This document shows positions 37,645 through 46,764 of a stretch of DNA of 64,000 nucleotides, one piece after another; within the stretch, counting starts at the first letter, position 1; every line of letters begins with the position of its first letter. The translations under genes and the position numbers were made by a program. Origin of the DNA: CAYWWY01 sp964462525 (GTDB lineage: Bacteria; Thermotogota; Thermotogae; MWEM01); contig CAYWWY010000007.1 in NCBI GenBank assembly GCA_964462525.1, forward strand, positions 1 through 64,000. Reading direction: 5' to 3'. The notes beneath the pieces are model-generated. The model was not told where the DNA came from and searched no databases. It saw nothing but the letters and a program-made list of their open reading frames with translations.

Positions 37645-38286
37645 ATGGAAGTATTCATTCGAAATGAGCGTGAAATTGACTACCGAGAAGTCGAAGAGCT
37701 CACAAGAGAAGCTTTTTGGAATCTTTATGTACCCGGTTGCGACGAACATTACCTGGTTCATATCATGCGCAGCCATCCAGATTTTCTACCCGAACTAAGT
37801 TTTGTCGCAGTTTTGAATGGGAGAATCGTTGGGAATATCATGTATGCAAAATCCCGTTTGGTCAATGATACAGGTCGGAGCATCGACACAATAACCTTTG
37901 GTCCAGTCAGCGTTCTCCCTGAGTTTCAACGAAAAGGGATTGGTTCAAGACTGATTCTCCATACCGTTGAAATCGCTGATTCTTTGAACCACAAAGCCAT
38001 TGTCATTTTTGGTCACCCGCATAATTATTGCAAACACGGGTTTGTAGGCTCAAAAAGGGTTAATGTGTGTGATTCAGACGGTAGGTATCCATACAGTTTA
38101 TTGGTACTTGAGTTAGAAAAGGGGTGTTTGGATAAGTATACATGGAAATACGTTCCTAGTGATGTTTATTCCAATATAACCGAAAAATCAACGTTAGAGT
38201 TTGATGAATCGTTTGAGAAAAAGGAAAAGTGTTTTAAGCCTTCACAGGAAGAGTTTGCGATTGCCAGCCAAGCATTTATTGAGTGA
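37645..38286 (+). CDS. GNAT family acetyltransferase
   Basis: 213 residues from the ATG at 37645, which has AAGGAGATAAAT in front. The CoA-binding loop is LPEFQRKGIGSRLI (Q/RxxGxG). The C-terminal half includes GHPHNYCKHGF, common to the YhbS-like branch. It acetylates an unknown small-molecule or protein substrate. Confidence 0.88.
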   Translation: MEVFIRNEREIDYREVEELTREAFWNLYVPGCDEHYLVHIMRSHPDFLPELSFVAVLNGRIVGNIMYAKSRLVNDTGRSIDTITFGPVSVLPEFQRKGIGSRLILHTVEIADSLNHKAIVIFGHPHNYCKHGFVGSKRVNVCDSDGRYPYSLLVLELEKGCLDKYTWKYVPSDVYSNITEKSTLEFDESFEKKEKCFKPSQEEFAIASQAFIE

Positions 38287-38404
38287 AACCGCGTTCCGGC
38301 ATTTTTCTTTGCGAACCAATGCAGAAACAGAAGATTGATGAATCAGATCGAGTGGCGGAGGTACGGTGAGTGCAACCGTTCAGCGCTGATCACGGGAGTC
38401 ATGA

Positions 38405-39295
38405 ATCATAATCGGAACAGGCGGCGAAACAATAAGTACAGAAATTTACTATTTTTCTGGAACGGGTAATTCTCTATTTGTTTCAAAGGAACTCCAGAAA
38501 AGAATCCCCGACTCCGTAATCATACCAATGATAAGCCTTATGCATAACGATGTGATCCAAACCAAAGGAAAGTCGATTGGGTTTGTTTTTCCATGCCATG
38601 CGTTAACTATTCCTGTAGCAGTGAAACATTTTTTAAAAAAAATAGATCCAAAATCTTCTGAATACTTTTTTGCAGTAGTTACAAGGTACGGAACGGTATT
38701 TAAAGGATTTGATAAAATAATAAAATTATTGAACAAGAAAAATAAAATTATTAATTCGCAATTTATAATAAATATGTGCCATAATGAAGCACCTCGATCT
38801 AATAAAAATTACATCGTTCCTTCAGAATCCGATATTAAAAATATAGAAAAATCTGCGATTAAAAAAATCGATCTAATCAGTAGTACTATTGCGAATCAAT
38901 ATTCTATAATTGAAAAAGACACAACTGTACTCGCTAAAACTTCATCGAATACGATTAGTAGTGTACTAATTGAAAACTTTGTTGTTTTTCTTATGGATTT
39001 ATCCGAATATATTGGAGGAGTTAATTATTTTTACCATGATGATGAATGCAACGGGTGCGGTGTATGTGAAAAAGTATGTTTATCGAAAAAGATTAAAATT
39101 GTAGAAAAAAAACCCGTCTGGCAAAAGAATGTGCTTTGCTACATGTGTTATGCATGCTTGAATTACTGTCCCAGACAATCTGTTCAAATTAAAAATATCC
39201 CTTATGTAAAATCGTATACTACAAATAACCCGAGATATCCGCACCCATACGCTACAGCAAATGAGATTTCGGCCCAAAAAGAACGCCATTCATAA
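38405..39295 (+). CDS. EFR1-like flavodoxin/ferredoxin protein; start codon not evident
   Basis: The frame is open from 38405 after a TGA, but contains no ATG, GTG or TTG before the flavodoxin FMN-binding loop EIYYFSGTGNSLF (38441 onwards). The first ATG, 38518, cuts this loop off. At the end are two [4Fe-4S] motifs, CNGCGVCEKVC and CYMCYACLNYCPR. Such proteins shuttle electrons between flavin and iron-sulfur centres. The missing start suggests a recent start mutation, a frameshift in the first codons, or a non-standard start. AT-rich compared with neighbours. Confidence 0.6.
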   Translation: MIIGTGGETISTEIYYFSGTGNSLFVSKELQKRIPDSVIIPMISLMHNDVIQTKGKSIGFVFPCHALTIPVAVKHFLKKIDPKSSEYFFAVVTRYGTVFKGFDKIIKLLNKKNKIINSQFIINMCHNEAPRSNKNYIVPSESDIKNIEKSAIKKIDLISSTIANQYSIIEKDTTVLAKTSSNTISSVLIENFVVFLMDLSEYIGGVNYFYHDDECNGCGVCEKVCLSKKIKIVEKKPVWQKNVLCYMCYACLNYCPRQSVQIKNIPYVKSYTTNNPRYPHPYATANEISAQKERHS

Positions 39296-39313
39296 AGGGT
39301 TTTTGGGGGGGTT

Positions 39314-40573
39314 ATGGTGAAGGTTTGCTTGTTTCCCAACGTGGCCTATTTATCTGAAACATCTCGAGCAATCGAAATATTTAAGGCACTCAAGATGCTG
39401 GGTGTAAATCCTCTTGTGGCTACACACGGTGGCACGTATGAGCACATTCTGCGGGAGGAAAGGATCCCTTATCAGATCGTCTCTCCCGAAATGACGAATG
39501 AACAATGCCGTGACTATGTTTTGGCAAATATTGGGAAAAAGCGTGGTTTTTATCAAGCAAACGTACTACGAGAGCACGTACACTCTGAGATTGATTTCCT
39601 AAAAAAGAATCAAGTGAGTCTTGTCCATATTGGGTTTACTCTTTCTGTAAAGCTATCTGCAAGGTTATTACACATCCCTCTCTCTACTGCGCATGGTTCT
39701 TTTTTTCCGCCGGTATTCGAAAAACGGCTGGTGCCATTTAGGAAAGACTTCGACGTAGGTTTGATCCGGTTGTTCCCGGATCGATGGAAAAGGCAATTTG
39801 TAAATTGGCTTTTCCCCCATATAAAGGCATTCACAAAAGCGTTTGATGTTGTCGCAAAAGAGCTTGGAATAGCGCCAATCCAATCCATTGCTGATCTTTT
39901 TGTGGGTGATTATACTTTTGTAACAGACACCCCAGAAATCATTGGTATCAGCAAAGATGAGATCGAGAGTTGGGAAAAGAAAAAGAAGGACTCCCGATAC
40001 AGCAGCCCGATCAAACTGATTCTTGCTGGAGCGATTTACGCGAAACTTTTTGGAGAAGTGTCTCAGGATCTGGTTGAGTTCTTTCATACCGACAAACCGA
40101 AAATATTCGTTGCTCTTACCTCCAGTGTCAAAGACTGCTTGTCTCGCGTTTACGATACGTTGAAAGGCATGGATTGCCGCGCGGTTTTTTCCACCACCAT
40201 TCATCCGAAGGATTTTGAACCCTCAGAAAACATTCTTCTAAAGGATCATATCCCTTCCCACAAAGTGATGCCCTTATGCGATCTTGCGATCATTCATGGC
40301 GGTCAAGGCAGCATTCAAACAGCCATAGCATCATCGACACCCATCCTTGGTTTCCCTCTGCAACCCGAACAAAACCTTAACTTGCAATTGATTGAAAACC
40401 ACAAAGCAGGCTTCAATCTTCCGTTTTCCGTCTTAAAGAAGAAGCAATTGGATTCCTATATTTCAACAATCATAAATGATAAGAGTTTTTCCATCAATAT
40501 GAAGCGACTGAAAGCATGGCAAGAAAGGTACAATGGGCCCGAGAATGTTGCAAGATCAATACTGGAATTATGA
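39314..40573 (+). CDS. GT1-family glycosyltransferase
   Basis: 419 residues with a GT-B fold of the MGT/UGT type: the C-terminal donor-binding region has CDLAIIHGGQGSIQTAI and GFPLQPEQNLN, the family signature HGGxGS plus Q/E-Q-N. The N-terminal half has LFPNVAYLSETSRA. It transfers a sugar from a nucleotide donor to a small or lipid acceptor. No operon partners of known kind; the upstream gene is the EFR1-like protein. Confidence 0.85.
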   Translation: MVKVCLFPNVAYLSETSRAIEIFKALKMLGVNPLVATHGGTYEHILREERIPYQIVSPEMTNEQCRDYVLANIGKKRGFYQANVLREHVHSEIDFLKKNQVSLVHIGFTLSVKLSARLLHIPLSTAHGSFFPPVFEKRLVPFRKDFDVGLIRLFPDRWKRQFVNWLFPHIKAFTKAFDVVAKELGIAPIQSIADLFVGDYTFVTDTPEIIGISKDEIESWEKKKKDSRYSSPIKLILAGAIYAKLFGEVSQDLVEFFHTDKPKIFVALTSSVKDCLSRVYDTLKGMDCRAVFSTTIHPKDFEPSENILLKDHIPSHKVMPLCDLAIIHGGQGSIQTAIASSTPILGFPLQPEQNLNLQLIENHKAGFNLPFSVLKKKQLDSYISTIINDKSFSINMKRLKAWQERYNGPENVARSILEL

Positions 40574-40747
40574 GTTTTTCACAAACCCTGATCCGAATTT
40601 TTCAGCAATATCTCAAGCCTATCTGGAAAGCCTTTATTGCACAATACGCCTGGTCAATTATTGACCATAAATGGTCAAATATCCCTGAGCGAAACACATT
40701 TAAGTGGTAATGAACATGAGTATGGTATTTATTTCCGGAGGTGACTA

Positions 40748-41338
40748 ATGGCAATTGAGATACGCAAGTTGATACCAGACCTTGCAGAAGATTATGTCCA
40801 TTTTTTTGATACTACGCCACACGATACCGAGGTGGATGAACATAAATGTTACTGTGTGTGTTGGTCTACCGATGATTATGAGGGCAAAGACTTTTCAACA
40901 GTAGAGAAAAGAAGAAAATGGGCTTTCCAATATGTCAAAAGCAATCATATTCAAGGGTACCTTGCTTATAGCGGTGATGTGGTTGTTGGGTGGTGCAACG
41001 CCAATACGAAATTAGATTGCTTGAAATGCGCTAGTTGGAGAAGATTCATGAGTTATGTACCGTTAGTGGAATCGAACACGAGCATAAAAGTAAAATCTAT
41101 TTTCTGCTTCGTGATTGCGCCGGAGATGAAAAGAAAAGGCATTGCTACGCTACTACTGGAGCGTGTATGTAAGGATGCGATCCAAGATGGCTTTGACTTT
41201 CTTGAGGCATATCCCTACAAGGAATCAAGTTATCAATCATCCGATTTTGGTGGCCATTTTGAGATGTATAGAAAGAGTGGATTTCATGTGTCCTTCGAGG
41301 CTGAACAAGGCCTTGTTATGAGGAAGAAGGTTAAGTAG
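40748..41338 (+). CDS. GNAT family acetyltransferase
   Basis: 196 residues, start supported by CGGAGGTGACTA. CoA loop: APEMKRKGIATLLLERV (R/KxxGxA). The N terminus contains CYCVCWSTDDYEG, a cluster of cysteines found in a distinct GNAT subfamily. The substrate is unknown. Confidence 0.87.
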   Translation: MAIEIRKLIPDLAEDYVHFFDTTPHDTEVDEHKCYCVCWSTDDYEGKDFSTVEKRRKWAFQYVKSNHIQGYLAYSGDVVVGWCNANTKLDCLKCASWRRFMSYVPLVESNTSIKVKSIFCFVIAPEMKRKGIATLLLERVCKDAIQDGFDFLEAYPYKESSYQSSDFGGHFEMYRKSGFHVSFEAEQGLVMRKKVK

Positions 41339-41458
41339 TTGCGCACCGCTGCCCCCTTTGCCTTCCTTAAAGGTTCTCGGAAAGAATAAAGCAAGGGATA
41401 ATCAAAAGGGAAGCGAGAAAGTCCAGAGGGTAAGGCTCGAAGAGTGGAAGGGGATATT

Positions 41459-41962
41459 ATGATTTTCTCATTTCGGACTGTTGAAAGAAACGATTCTGCC
41501 AGGGTCGCAAAATGGAAAAACGATCCCTATGTTCAGCATATGGCTTTGAACCCGGGGAGCGAGATTACACTCATCAGTCAGGAAGAAGATATTGAGAATT
41601 ATCTGTTGACCAAAGAAGGCGATTACCAGATTATTTGCTGTGATGGCGAGGCAATCGGATATGTGAGAATTGATTGGATCGACTCGGAGAAGAGAGTAGC
41701 TTGGCTCCGATTTGTGTTGGGCGAACAAAGGGGTAAGGGTTTTGGAACAGCCGCGCTAATGCAATACTGTGAACAGCTTATGGTTGAAGGCTGCCAGAGA
41801 GTCGAAGGGGAAGTCTATTGTATAAACATAGCCTCTCAGAGAATGTTGGAGAAAGTGGGTTTCAAGAAAGAAGGGATTAAGAGGAAAGCCCATTTTACCG
41901 GGAGTGAGTATGTGGACATCTATGTCTACGGACTAATTCGGGAGGATTGGTTCGACAAGTGA
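41459..41962 (+). CDS. GNAT family acetyltransferase (RimJ/L-like)
   Basis: 167 residues from the ATG at 41459, with GGAAGGGG upstream; a GTG at 41444 is in frame but too close to its own signal. CoA loop: LGEQRGKGFGTAALMQY. The beginning FSFRTVERNDSARVAKWKND is typical of RimJ/RimL type N-acetyltransferases, and the end has LIREDW. Confidence 0.87.
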   Translation: MIFSFRTVERNDSARVAKWKNDPYVQHMALNPGSEITLISQEEDIENYLLTKEGDYQIICCDGEAIGYVRIDWIDSEKRVAWLRFVLGEQRGKGFGTAALMQYCEQLMVEGCQRVEGEVYCINIASQRMLEKVGFKKEGIKRKAHFTGSEYVDIYVYGLIREDWFDK

Positions 41963-42540
41963 AACCCTCTTTTTCAAAGAATCCTTCCTCAACATCAGTA
42001 TAAATAATTATCCTTTCAAAAAAAGCCTTTGTTGAGTGGCAGATGCGTTTTTCCAATACCGCTTTTTTGGGGTGTTTTGTGAGCAGACAATCATTGAATT
42101 TTGGGTCCGCAAACATGTGAATACCAAATGGATTTCACATTTTTCGGGGGAGTCTGTTAGACATGGAAAGCGAAATGGCGAGTTTTCTCACCTCCGAAAA
42201 AAAGAATGCCTAGGTAAATCAAGAACAGCTATGTCTACGAATGGTTGGTGGATCAAGCCGACTCTTAAAGCATAAGAGCTTTTCATCACTAATTCTTGGC
42301 TACCAGAAGCCATACTGCTTCGAAGTAGCTTTTATCGAGAATGCTGTTGTGTCCCGAACCACAAGCATCAAAATCGATTTCTTAGTACCGCCGCAGGGTT
42401 TGCAAATACAGCTCTACCCCTCCATCCGTACTCGGATGCAACACAATCAGCTTGTCTCCAACATGATCCCTTACTTGGCGTCTTCCCATCCCTGGTCTGT
42501 CCCCTTCTTTCCATCGTGGATTGTCATTGAGATAGGATTA
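41963..42540. other. Intergenic stretch, 578 bases, no strongly supported gene
   Basis: No plus-strand ORF has a recognisable product or signal. One 35-codon minus-strand ORF is listed separately. The composition is mixed and the stretch may hold a decayed gene. Confidence 0.4.
42382..42489 (-). CDS. Possible 35-residue peptide downstream of the CBS gene
   Basis: ATG at 42489 reads MGRRQVRDHVGDKLIVLHPS and then TDGGVELYLQTLRRY. It follows the CBS gene in the same direction, with AAGAAGGGG upstream. The peptide looks protein-like (GDKLIVLHPSTDGG) but no family is recognised; it could be the end of a decayed gene. Confidence 0.25.
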   Translation of the reverse strand: MGRRQVRDHVGDKLIVLHPSTDGGVELYLQTLRRY

Positions 42541-43017
42541 TCAAGAAGAAAACGATTTTTCATCCATATGCAATTGGGCAATGGCTTGAATGATATCTTC
42601 CCTTCCTACAACGCCTATGCATTTTCCCTCCAATAGAATGGGAATGCGGTCGATATCTCTTTCTAGCATGATCAAAGCCAACTCTCCCGCAGGCGTTTCC
42701 TCTTCTGCCGTGATTAGTTCTGTGTTCATAAGCTCTTTCACCGAAAGTCCCAGCACTTTCAGAATTTCTTGAACATATCGTTCAGGGTTCTGTCGGTAGA
42801 GGAATGTTTCGAGAAGATCCATACACTCTGCCATATAGCTTTTTTTTCCATGGCGTAGGATATCTCCTTCAGTAATTACTCCTACCAATCTTTGATCCTG
42901 ATCCAGCACAGGCAAACCGCCCAAATGATGTTGACTCATGAGCCTTACCGCATCACACAATCGCTCTTCGGGGAGAATGGAAACTAAGTTTTGCTTCATG
43001 AGGTTCTTTGCGATCAT
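42541..43017 (-). CDS. CBS-domain pair protein
   Basis: 158 residues with two CBS repeats (first about 8-65, second about 95-150): PVLDQDQRLVGVITEGDIL and GKCIGVVGREDIIQ. CBS pairs bind adenine nucleotides and regulate transporters or enzymes. It starts 4 bases after the antiporter stop, with its ribosome site GGAGGGGGTG inside the antiporter's last codons, so it is co-transcribed and may regulate the antiporter. Confidence 0.9.
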   Translation of the reverse strand: MIAKNLMKQNLVSILPEERLCDAVRLMSQHHLGGLPVLDQDQRLVGVITEGDILRHGKKSYMAECMDLLETFLYRQNPERYVQEILKVLGLSVKELMNTELITAEEETPAGELALIMLERDIDRIPILLEGKCIGVVGREDIIQAIAQLHMDEKSFSS

Positions 43018-43021
43018 ACCT

Positions 43022-44209
43022 TTACACCCCCTCCGCTTCCTTCTCTAAAAGACGTGGAGCAGATATTTTGATTCCAATCGCACCCAAAGGTGCAGTCACA
43101 ACGATCGACAAAACTGCGATGGCAAGGATACTCTCACCTTTTTCGATTCCCATGGCCAGAGGAATCCCCCCAATCGCAGCCTGCACCGTAGCTTTGGGTG
43201 TGTACGAAATCGCGCAGAACAATCGTTCTCTCTGGTTCAAAGAAGATCGAAGCAAAGCAATGAACACCCCCGAAAATCTTCCTGCAAGACCGATTCCGAT
43301 GATGAGAAGACCCATCATTCCCGCTTCCCATGCGACAGGAATGTTGACTTCCGCGCCAATCAAGACAAAGAGGAAGATCTGCGCAAAAAACCATGCCTTA
43401 TTCAACTCTCTTTCGATCTGCACGGCTATATGGTTGGTTTTTTCGAGAAGCATAAATCCAAAGACCAGGACTCCCAAAAGCCCAGTAAGGTTCCATCTCT
43501 CACCGATGATATACACCAGGATGGCAAAGCAAAGGACAAATGCGATCTTCTCCATCTCAGCAATCCGCCATTTCTGGTATTTCATGGTTTTTCCCAATAC
43601 CCACCCAAAGCCAATTCCAATGGCTACTCCGGCAAGAATACGCAAAGGGATCAGCCCGATTTGAAACAGCAATCCTTGATCCGAATGCATGGAAATTCCC
43701 ATAAATGCGGTAAACATGGAAATCGCGAACACATCGTCGACGGAAGCCCCAGCAAGTATGATGATGGGGACCCCTTTTCTCATACCCAACCCTTTTTCTT
43801 TCAAGTACAACATCGAGGGTACAATCACAGCAGGTGAAACAGCTGCCAGAATAAATCCCAGCACGCCTGCATGTGTAAAAGGCATGTTTAAGAGTTTCCA
43901 GGCGACGATGGCAACAAGGAATCCTTCAATCAAGCATGGAAGGGCGCTCATCTTGGCCGCGATCACTCCTACTTCTTTGAGGAGGGCTTTCTCCATACCC
44001 AATCCTGCGCGCAACAAGATGATCACCAAAGCAATCATCCGGATCTCCCCAGCGGCTTCCATGATCTGAGGACTCAACCACTCAAATCCGTAGGGGCCAA
44101 TAAGGACTCCAACGATGATCATCCCCAGCAGACCTGGCAATCTCATCCAAGAAAACACATAACTCCCAAGCATTCCAAACAGAAGGATCAAGAAAATGCT
44201 TTCGATCAT
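43022..44209 (-). CDS. CPA2-type Na+(K+)/H+ antiporter, fluoride-riboswitch controlled
   Basis: 395 residues, about 12 membrane helices, with the CPA2 pattern (SPAVIVPSML and GVLVFGFMLLEKT). No RCK domain is attached; the CBS protein downstream may take its role. The membrane protein exchanges a monovalent cation for protons. The preceding fluoride riboswitch suggests it helps with fluoride stress. GGGGTGAGC precedes the ATG. Loss of a proton gradient would be the expected function in ion homeostasis. Confidence 0.88.
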   Translation of the reverse strand: MIESIFLILLFGMLGSYVFSWMRLPGLLGMIIVGVLIGPYGFEWLSPQIMEAAGEIRMIALVIILLRAGLGMEKALLKEVGVIAAKMSALPCLIEGFLVAIVAWKLLNMPFTHAGVLGFILAAVSPAVIVPSMLYLKEKGLGMRKGVPIIILAGASVDDVFAISMFTAFMGISMHSDQGLLFQIGLIPLRILAGVAIGIGFGWVLGKTMKYQKWRIAEMEKIAFVLCFAILVYIIGERWNLTGLLGVLVFGFMLLEKTNHIAVQIERELNKAWFFAQIFLFVLIGAEVNIPVAWEAGMMGLLIIGIGLAGRFSGVFIALLRSSLNQRERLFCAISYTPKATVQAAIGGIPLAMGIEKGESILAIAVLSIVVTAPLGAIGIKISAPRLLEKEAEGV

Positions 44210-44222
44210 ATGCTCACCCCAT

Positions 44223-44254
44223 AAAAAAAGCTTCTACAAGGATCTTGTAGAAGC
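44223..44254 (-). terminator. Riboswitch expression-platform terminator
   Basis: On the minus strand GCTTCTACAAG pairs with CTTGTAGAAGC and is followed by TTTTTTT, ending 14 bases before the antiporter start. It shares its 5' arm with the 3' end of the aptamer, so terminator and aptamer are mutually exclusive. Confidence 0.85.
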
Positions 44255-44303
44255 CATTAGCTTTTCAGCGGTTTACAGATTGCAGGAGAGCTTCATCTCC
44301 CTT
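44240..44303 (-). ncRNA. Fluoride riboswitch aptamer (crcB motif)
   Basis: The minus strand reads GGGAGATGAAGCTCTCC (44301-44285), then after a short spacer AAACCGCTGAAAAGCTAATG and GCTTCTACAAG (to 44244). This matches the fluoride aptamer: a GG..GATG..CC hairpin, the conserved AACCGC...GCTAATG core and GGCTTCTACA 3' end. The layout is that of a riboswitch in which ligand binding prevents formation of the overlapping terminator. Confidence 0.85.
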
Positions 44304-44309
44304 GGTTCG

Positions 44310-44338
44310 AGTATAGCACAAACAACGATGCTTGTCAA
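44310..44338 (-). promoter_or_regulatory. Promoter of the antiporter/CBS operon
   Basis: Minus strand TTGACA (44338-44333), 17-base spacer, TATACT (44315-44310). It starts transcription a few bases before the riboswitch aptamer. Confidence 0.85.
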
Positions 44339-44491
44339 TTCTGGTGTTCCAACACTTTTGGGTAAAAGTGCGATTTTGAGGGTGATCATACTCGGATTAT
44401 GCGAGTTTTACGCGTCAATGTGATCGAAGGTGGGGGGCAGTTCGATTTACCATTGTAGCAGTTGTCTTACCTCGCTATCAAAGGACTTTCT

Positions 44492-45427
44492 TCAAAAAAT
44501 AACGGTCTTCTCTCTTGTCTTTGTGGCTACTTCTAAGGAGGCAACCGCATGATCAATATCGAGATTGGGCGATTTTTCATCCCTTTTTAGGCATTCCAGA
44601 ACATGCCGGATGACTTGCTCATAATCGTCGGTTTCAGGGACTTCCACTCTCTGTTCTACTCCATCTAAGTTGACATGCACGCTTTGTTCCACCTCTTCTC
44701 CGAAACTCCCCCGGAATCGGACCGATCCTTTCTCCCCATCGATGTTATAACCGATAAGAAAAGGAGAATTCTCGGGCAAACTGGAATCGCTGATCAGAGT
44801 TGCCATAGCCCTTTCATACCCATAATTGGCCTGAATGACGGATCTTCTTTTCATATCAATTCCATAAGAGGCGATGGATTTTGGGTTCCCTAAGATTTCC
44901 AAGAGGAAATCGAGATTATGGATAAAAAAGGTGAACACCGAACGGCCTATCGATAAGTCCCCCCAAGTCGAAGGCGTTTTGTTGTACGCTTCAAGATAAT
45001 GGATTTTTCCCAGTTTATTACTCTTTGCATAGTTGATTCCAATCTGGTGGGGTGTAGAGTATTTTGTAAACATATCCACATATACATGTCTTTTATTTCC
45101 ATCCGCTACGTAAGCGATTTCTTTGGCTTCTCTGAGAGAAAAAGAGATCGGTGTTTCACAAAACACATGTTTGCTTTTTCGAAGGGCACGGATTGCGTAT
45201 TCATGATGGAGTTCTGTCGGTAAGCAGATATCGATAAGATCTATACTCCCATCCTCAAGGATATCTTCGAACCGATCGGTGACAAAAATCCCATATTCTC
45301 GATGGATCTTTGAAAGCGCATTCTGATTTCTTCCGAATACATATTTGATGGTTACGTCTGCTATCTTCTGGTATATTTCGATATGATTCATCCCAAAATT
45401 GGTTCCAAGAACTGCAACATTGACCAT
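44492..45427 (-). CDS. Gfo/Idh/MocA family oxidoreductase
   Basis: 311 residues: Rossmann start VNVAVLGTNFGMNHIEIY (the usual GxGxxG is changed to GTNFG) and a CETPISFS block in place of the usual EKP motif, i.e. E-x-P is retained with T replacing K. The catalytic lysine of EKP is therefore missing, so activity may differ or be lost. It resembles myo-inositol/glucose-fructose type proteins overall. GGCAGGGAG lies upstream. No operon partners. Confidence 0.85.
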   Translation of the reverse strand: MVNVAVLGTNFGMNHIEIYQKIADVTIKYVFGRNQNALSKIHREYGIFVTDRFEDILEDGSIDLIDICLPTELHHEYAIRALRKSKHVFCETPISFSLREAKEIAYVADGNKRHVYVDMFTKYSTPHQIGINYAKSNKLGKIHYLEAYNKTPSTWGDLSIGRSVFTFFIHNLDFLLEILGNPKSIASYGIDMKRRSVIQANYGYERAMATLISDSSLPENSPFLIGYNIDGEKGSVRFRGSFGEEVEQSVHVNLDGVEQRVEVPETDDYEQVIRHVLECLKRDEKSPNLDIDHAVASLEVATKTREKTVIF

Positions 45428-45635
45428 TGATTCTCCCTGCCTTTCGTTTCTATCTGTAAGAAGCCAATCAAAGGAAATGACTTAGCTTTGCGACTCATAA
45501 ACCCTCGATCCGGCTGCCTAAGGCTTTAACCATCCATACTCCATAAGGATTATACCATATGCAATCAAACCCACACCCCACACCAAACCCAGGATGTACA
45601 CATTCGTTTCTCTTCACCGAAAAGCGGAGTTCCGA

Positions 45636-45954
45636 TATGCAGTCATGCAACCGTTGCGGCGCACTAAGCCCGGCGAAAGAAAGGCACACGGATAACACCC
45701 GTGTATATCAGAAAACAGGCACTGGAATCCTTCCGGTCGATATAATCCGAGAAGAAAACGAGTATTTAATCCTAATGACGCAGAGAGAAGCCATTACCCG
45801 CACAGGAGCAATGGAAGTCTTCGTTACGATAGAAAGCAGGAAACCCGTTTTGGAGCGGATCTCAGGTATAGACACAATCGCTGTTTCTACGGAGCTTTGG
45901 TTTTCAAATCTCAGCATTAGTAGAAAACCCAGTGGTAATTTTAAAGTTGTCTGA
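45636..45954 (+). CDS. Hypothetical protein with CxxC motif (doubtful)
   Basis: From the ATG at 45636 (GCGGAG 7 bases before), 105 residues starting MQSCNRCGALSPAKERHTDN. No known family and no neighbours; the frame extends further upstream to 45559 without a start signal. It may be a non-coding ORF. Confidence 0.3.
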
Positions 45955-46010
45955 TGTCCTACAAACTGATAAGGTCCTTAATGGTCAGGATCCTTCCTCA
46001 TCCTCCTAAA

Positions 46011-46532
46011 TCATTTGGGCGGCAGAACCCCTTGCGTAATGGTAAAAAAAGAATCGGGATCATACCATTCCAAAAGATCCAGAGATTGCTGTTCTCCAAC
46101 ACCGCCGAGATAATTGTGGACCCGTTTCTCCAGATAGGGATGGGATCGGATCAGAAGGCCCGTGTTCATGTATTTGTCCTCCACGGCGAAAACAATGCTG
46201 CGGATGTTGGCCAACACAATCGTAGTGAGGCACATCAAACAAGGCTCGACGGTGGTATACATAATGCATGATCGGCCATGTTTCTTCAAGTACGGGGCGC
46301 TTTGAAAGATGGCCGTGTTTTCGGCATGCGCCACATGGCTGTCCAAAGACAAAAACCGATTGGAGGATCGGATCACGACCGTTCCATGGTGGACAATAAC
46401 TGCCCCGATTGGACGGTCTCCTCTTTTCCCCGCATCTTCCGCCTCTTCAAGTGCGATCTGCATAAACCTGATATGGTCGCTCTCATGAAACTGGGAAAGA
46501 TCTTTGCCCGTGTGCGCTGATTTGGTTTCCAA
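46011..46532 (-). CDS. Nucleoside/tRNA adenosine deaminase family protein
   Basis: 173 residues from the TTG at 46532 (GAGAGGAGAGAGAA upstream). The zinc-site motifs HAE (HAENTAIF) and PCxxC (EPCLMCLTT) are intact. The family deaminates cytosine, guanine, adenosine or tRNA A34. The frame is open to 46661, but that lies upstream of the promoter (TGCTATAAT at 46621-46629, minus), so TTG is preferred. The ORF is longer at the C terminus than a typical TadA, and the position beside the nucleoside ABC operon suggests base salvage rather than tRNA editing. Confidence 0.84.
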   Translation of the reverse strand: METKSAHTGKDLSQFHESDHIRFMQIALEEAEDAGKRGDRPIGAVIVHHGTVVIRSSNRFLSLDSHVAHAENTAIFQSAPYLKKHGRSCIMYTTVEPCLMCLTTIVLANIRSIVFAVEDKYMNTGLLIRSHPYLEKRVHNYLGGVGEQQSLDLLEWYDPDSFFTITQGVLPPK

Positions 46533-46620
46533 TTCTCTCTCTCCTCTCTCCGATCTAATTGGTTTTCCGATTTCCAGCCACCCCTTACGCTCCCAAAAAG
46601 ATTGCAATAGTGTTCGGTCG

Positions 46621-46629
46621 ATTATAGCA
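46621..46629 (-). promoter_or_regulatory. Extended -10 promoter of the deaminase gene
   Basis: Minus strand TGCTATAAT, the same extended -10 as in front of the azgA-type permease. No -35 is obvious. Confidence 0.55.
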
Positions 46630-46692
46630 CACCAATGGCCCCTTTTCCTGGTCGAACTCATCTTCGACGGTGTTTTTATGAAACGATGCTTG

Positions 46693-46701
46693 TGTTATAA
46701 T
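46693..46701 (+). promoter_or_regulatory. Extended -10 promoter of the BMP/nucleoside transporter operon
   Basis: TGTTATAAT on the plus strand, about 64 bases before the BMP start and divergent from the deaminase promoter. Confidence 0.5.
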
Positions 46702-46764
46702 GTGACTGTAATTCTTCTCATCGAGTGCTCCTGTCGAAAACAAAAACAGAAAAGGGGTGTTGGT

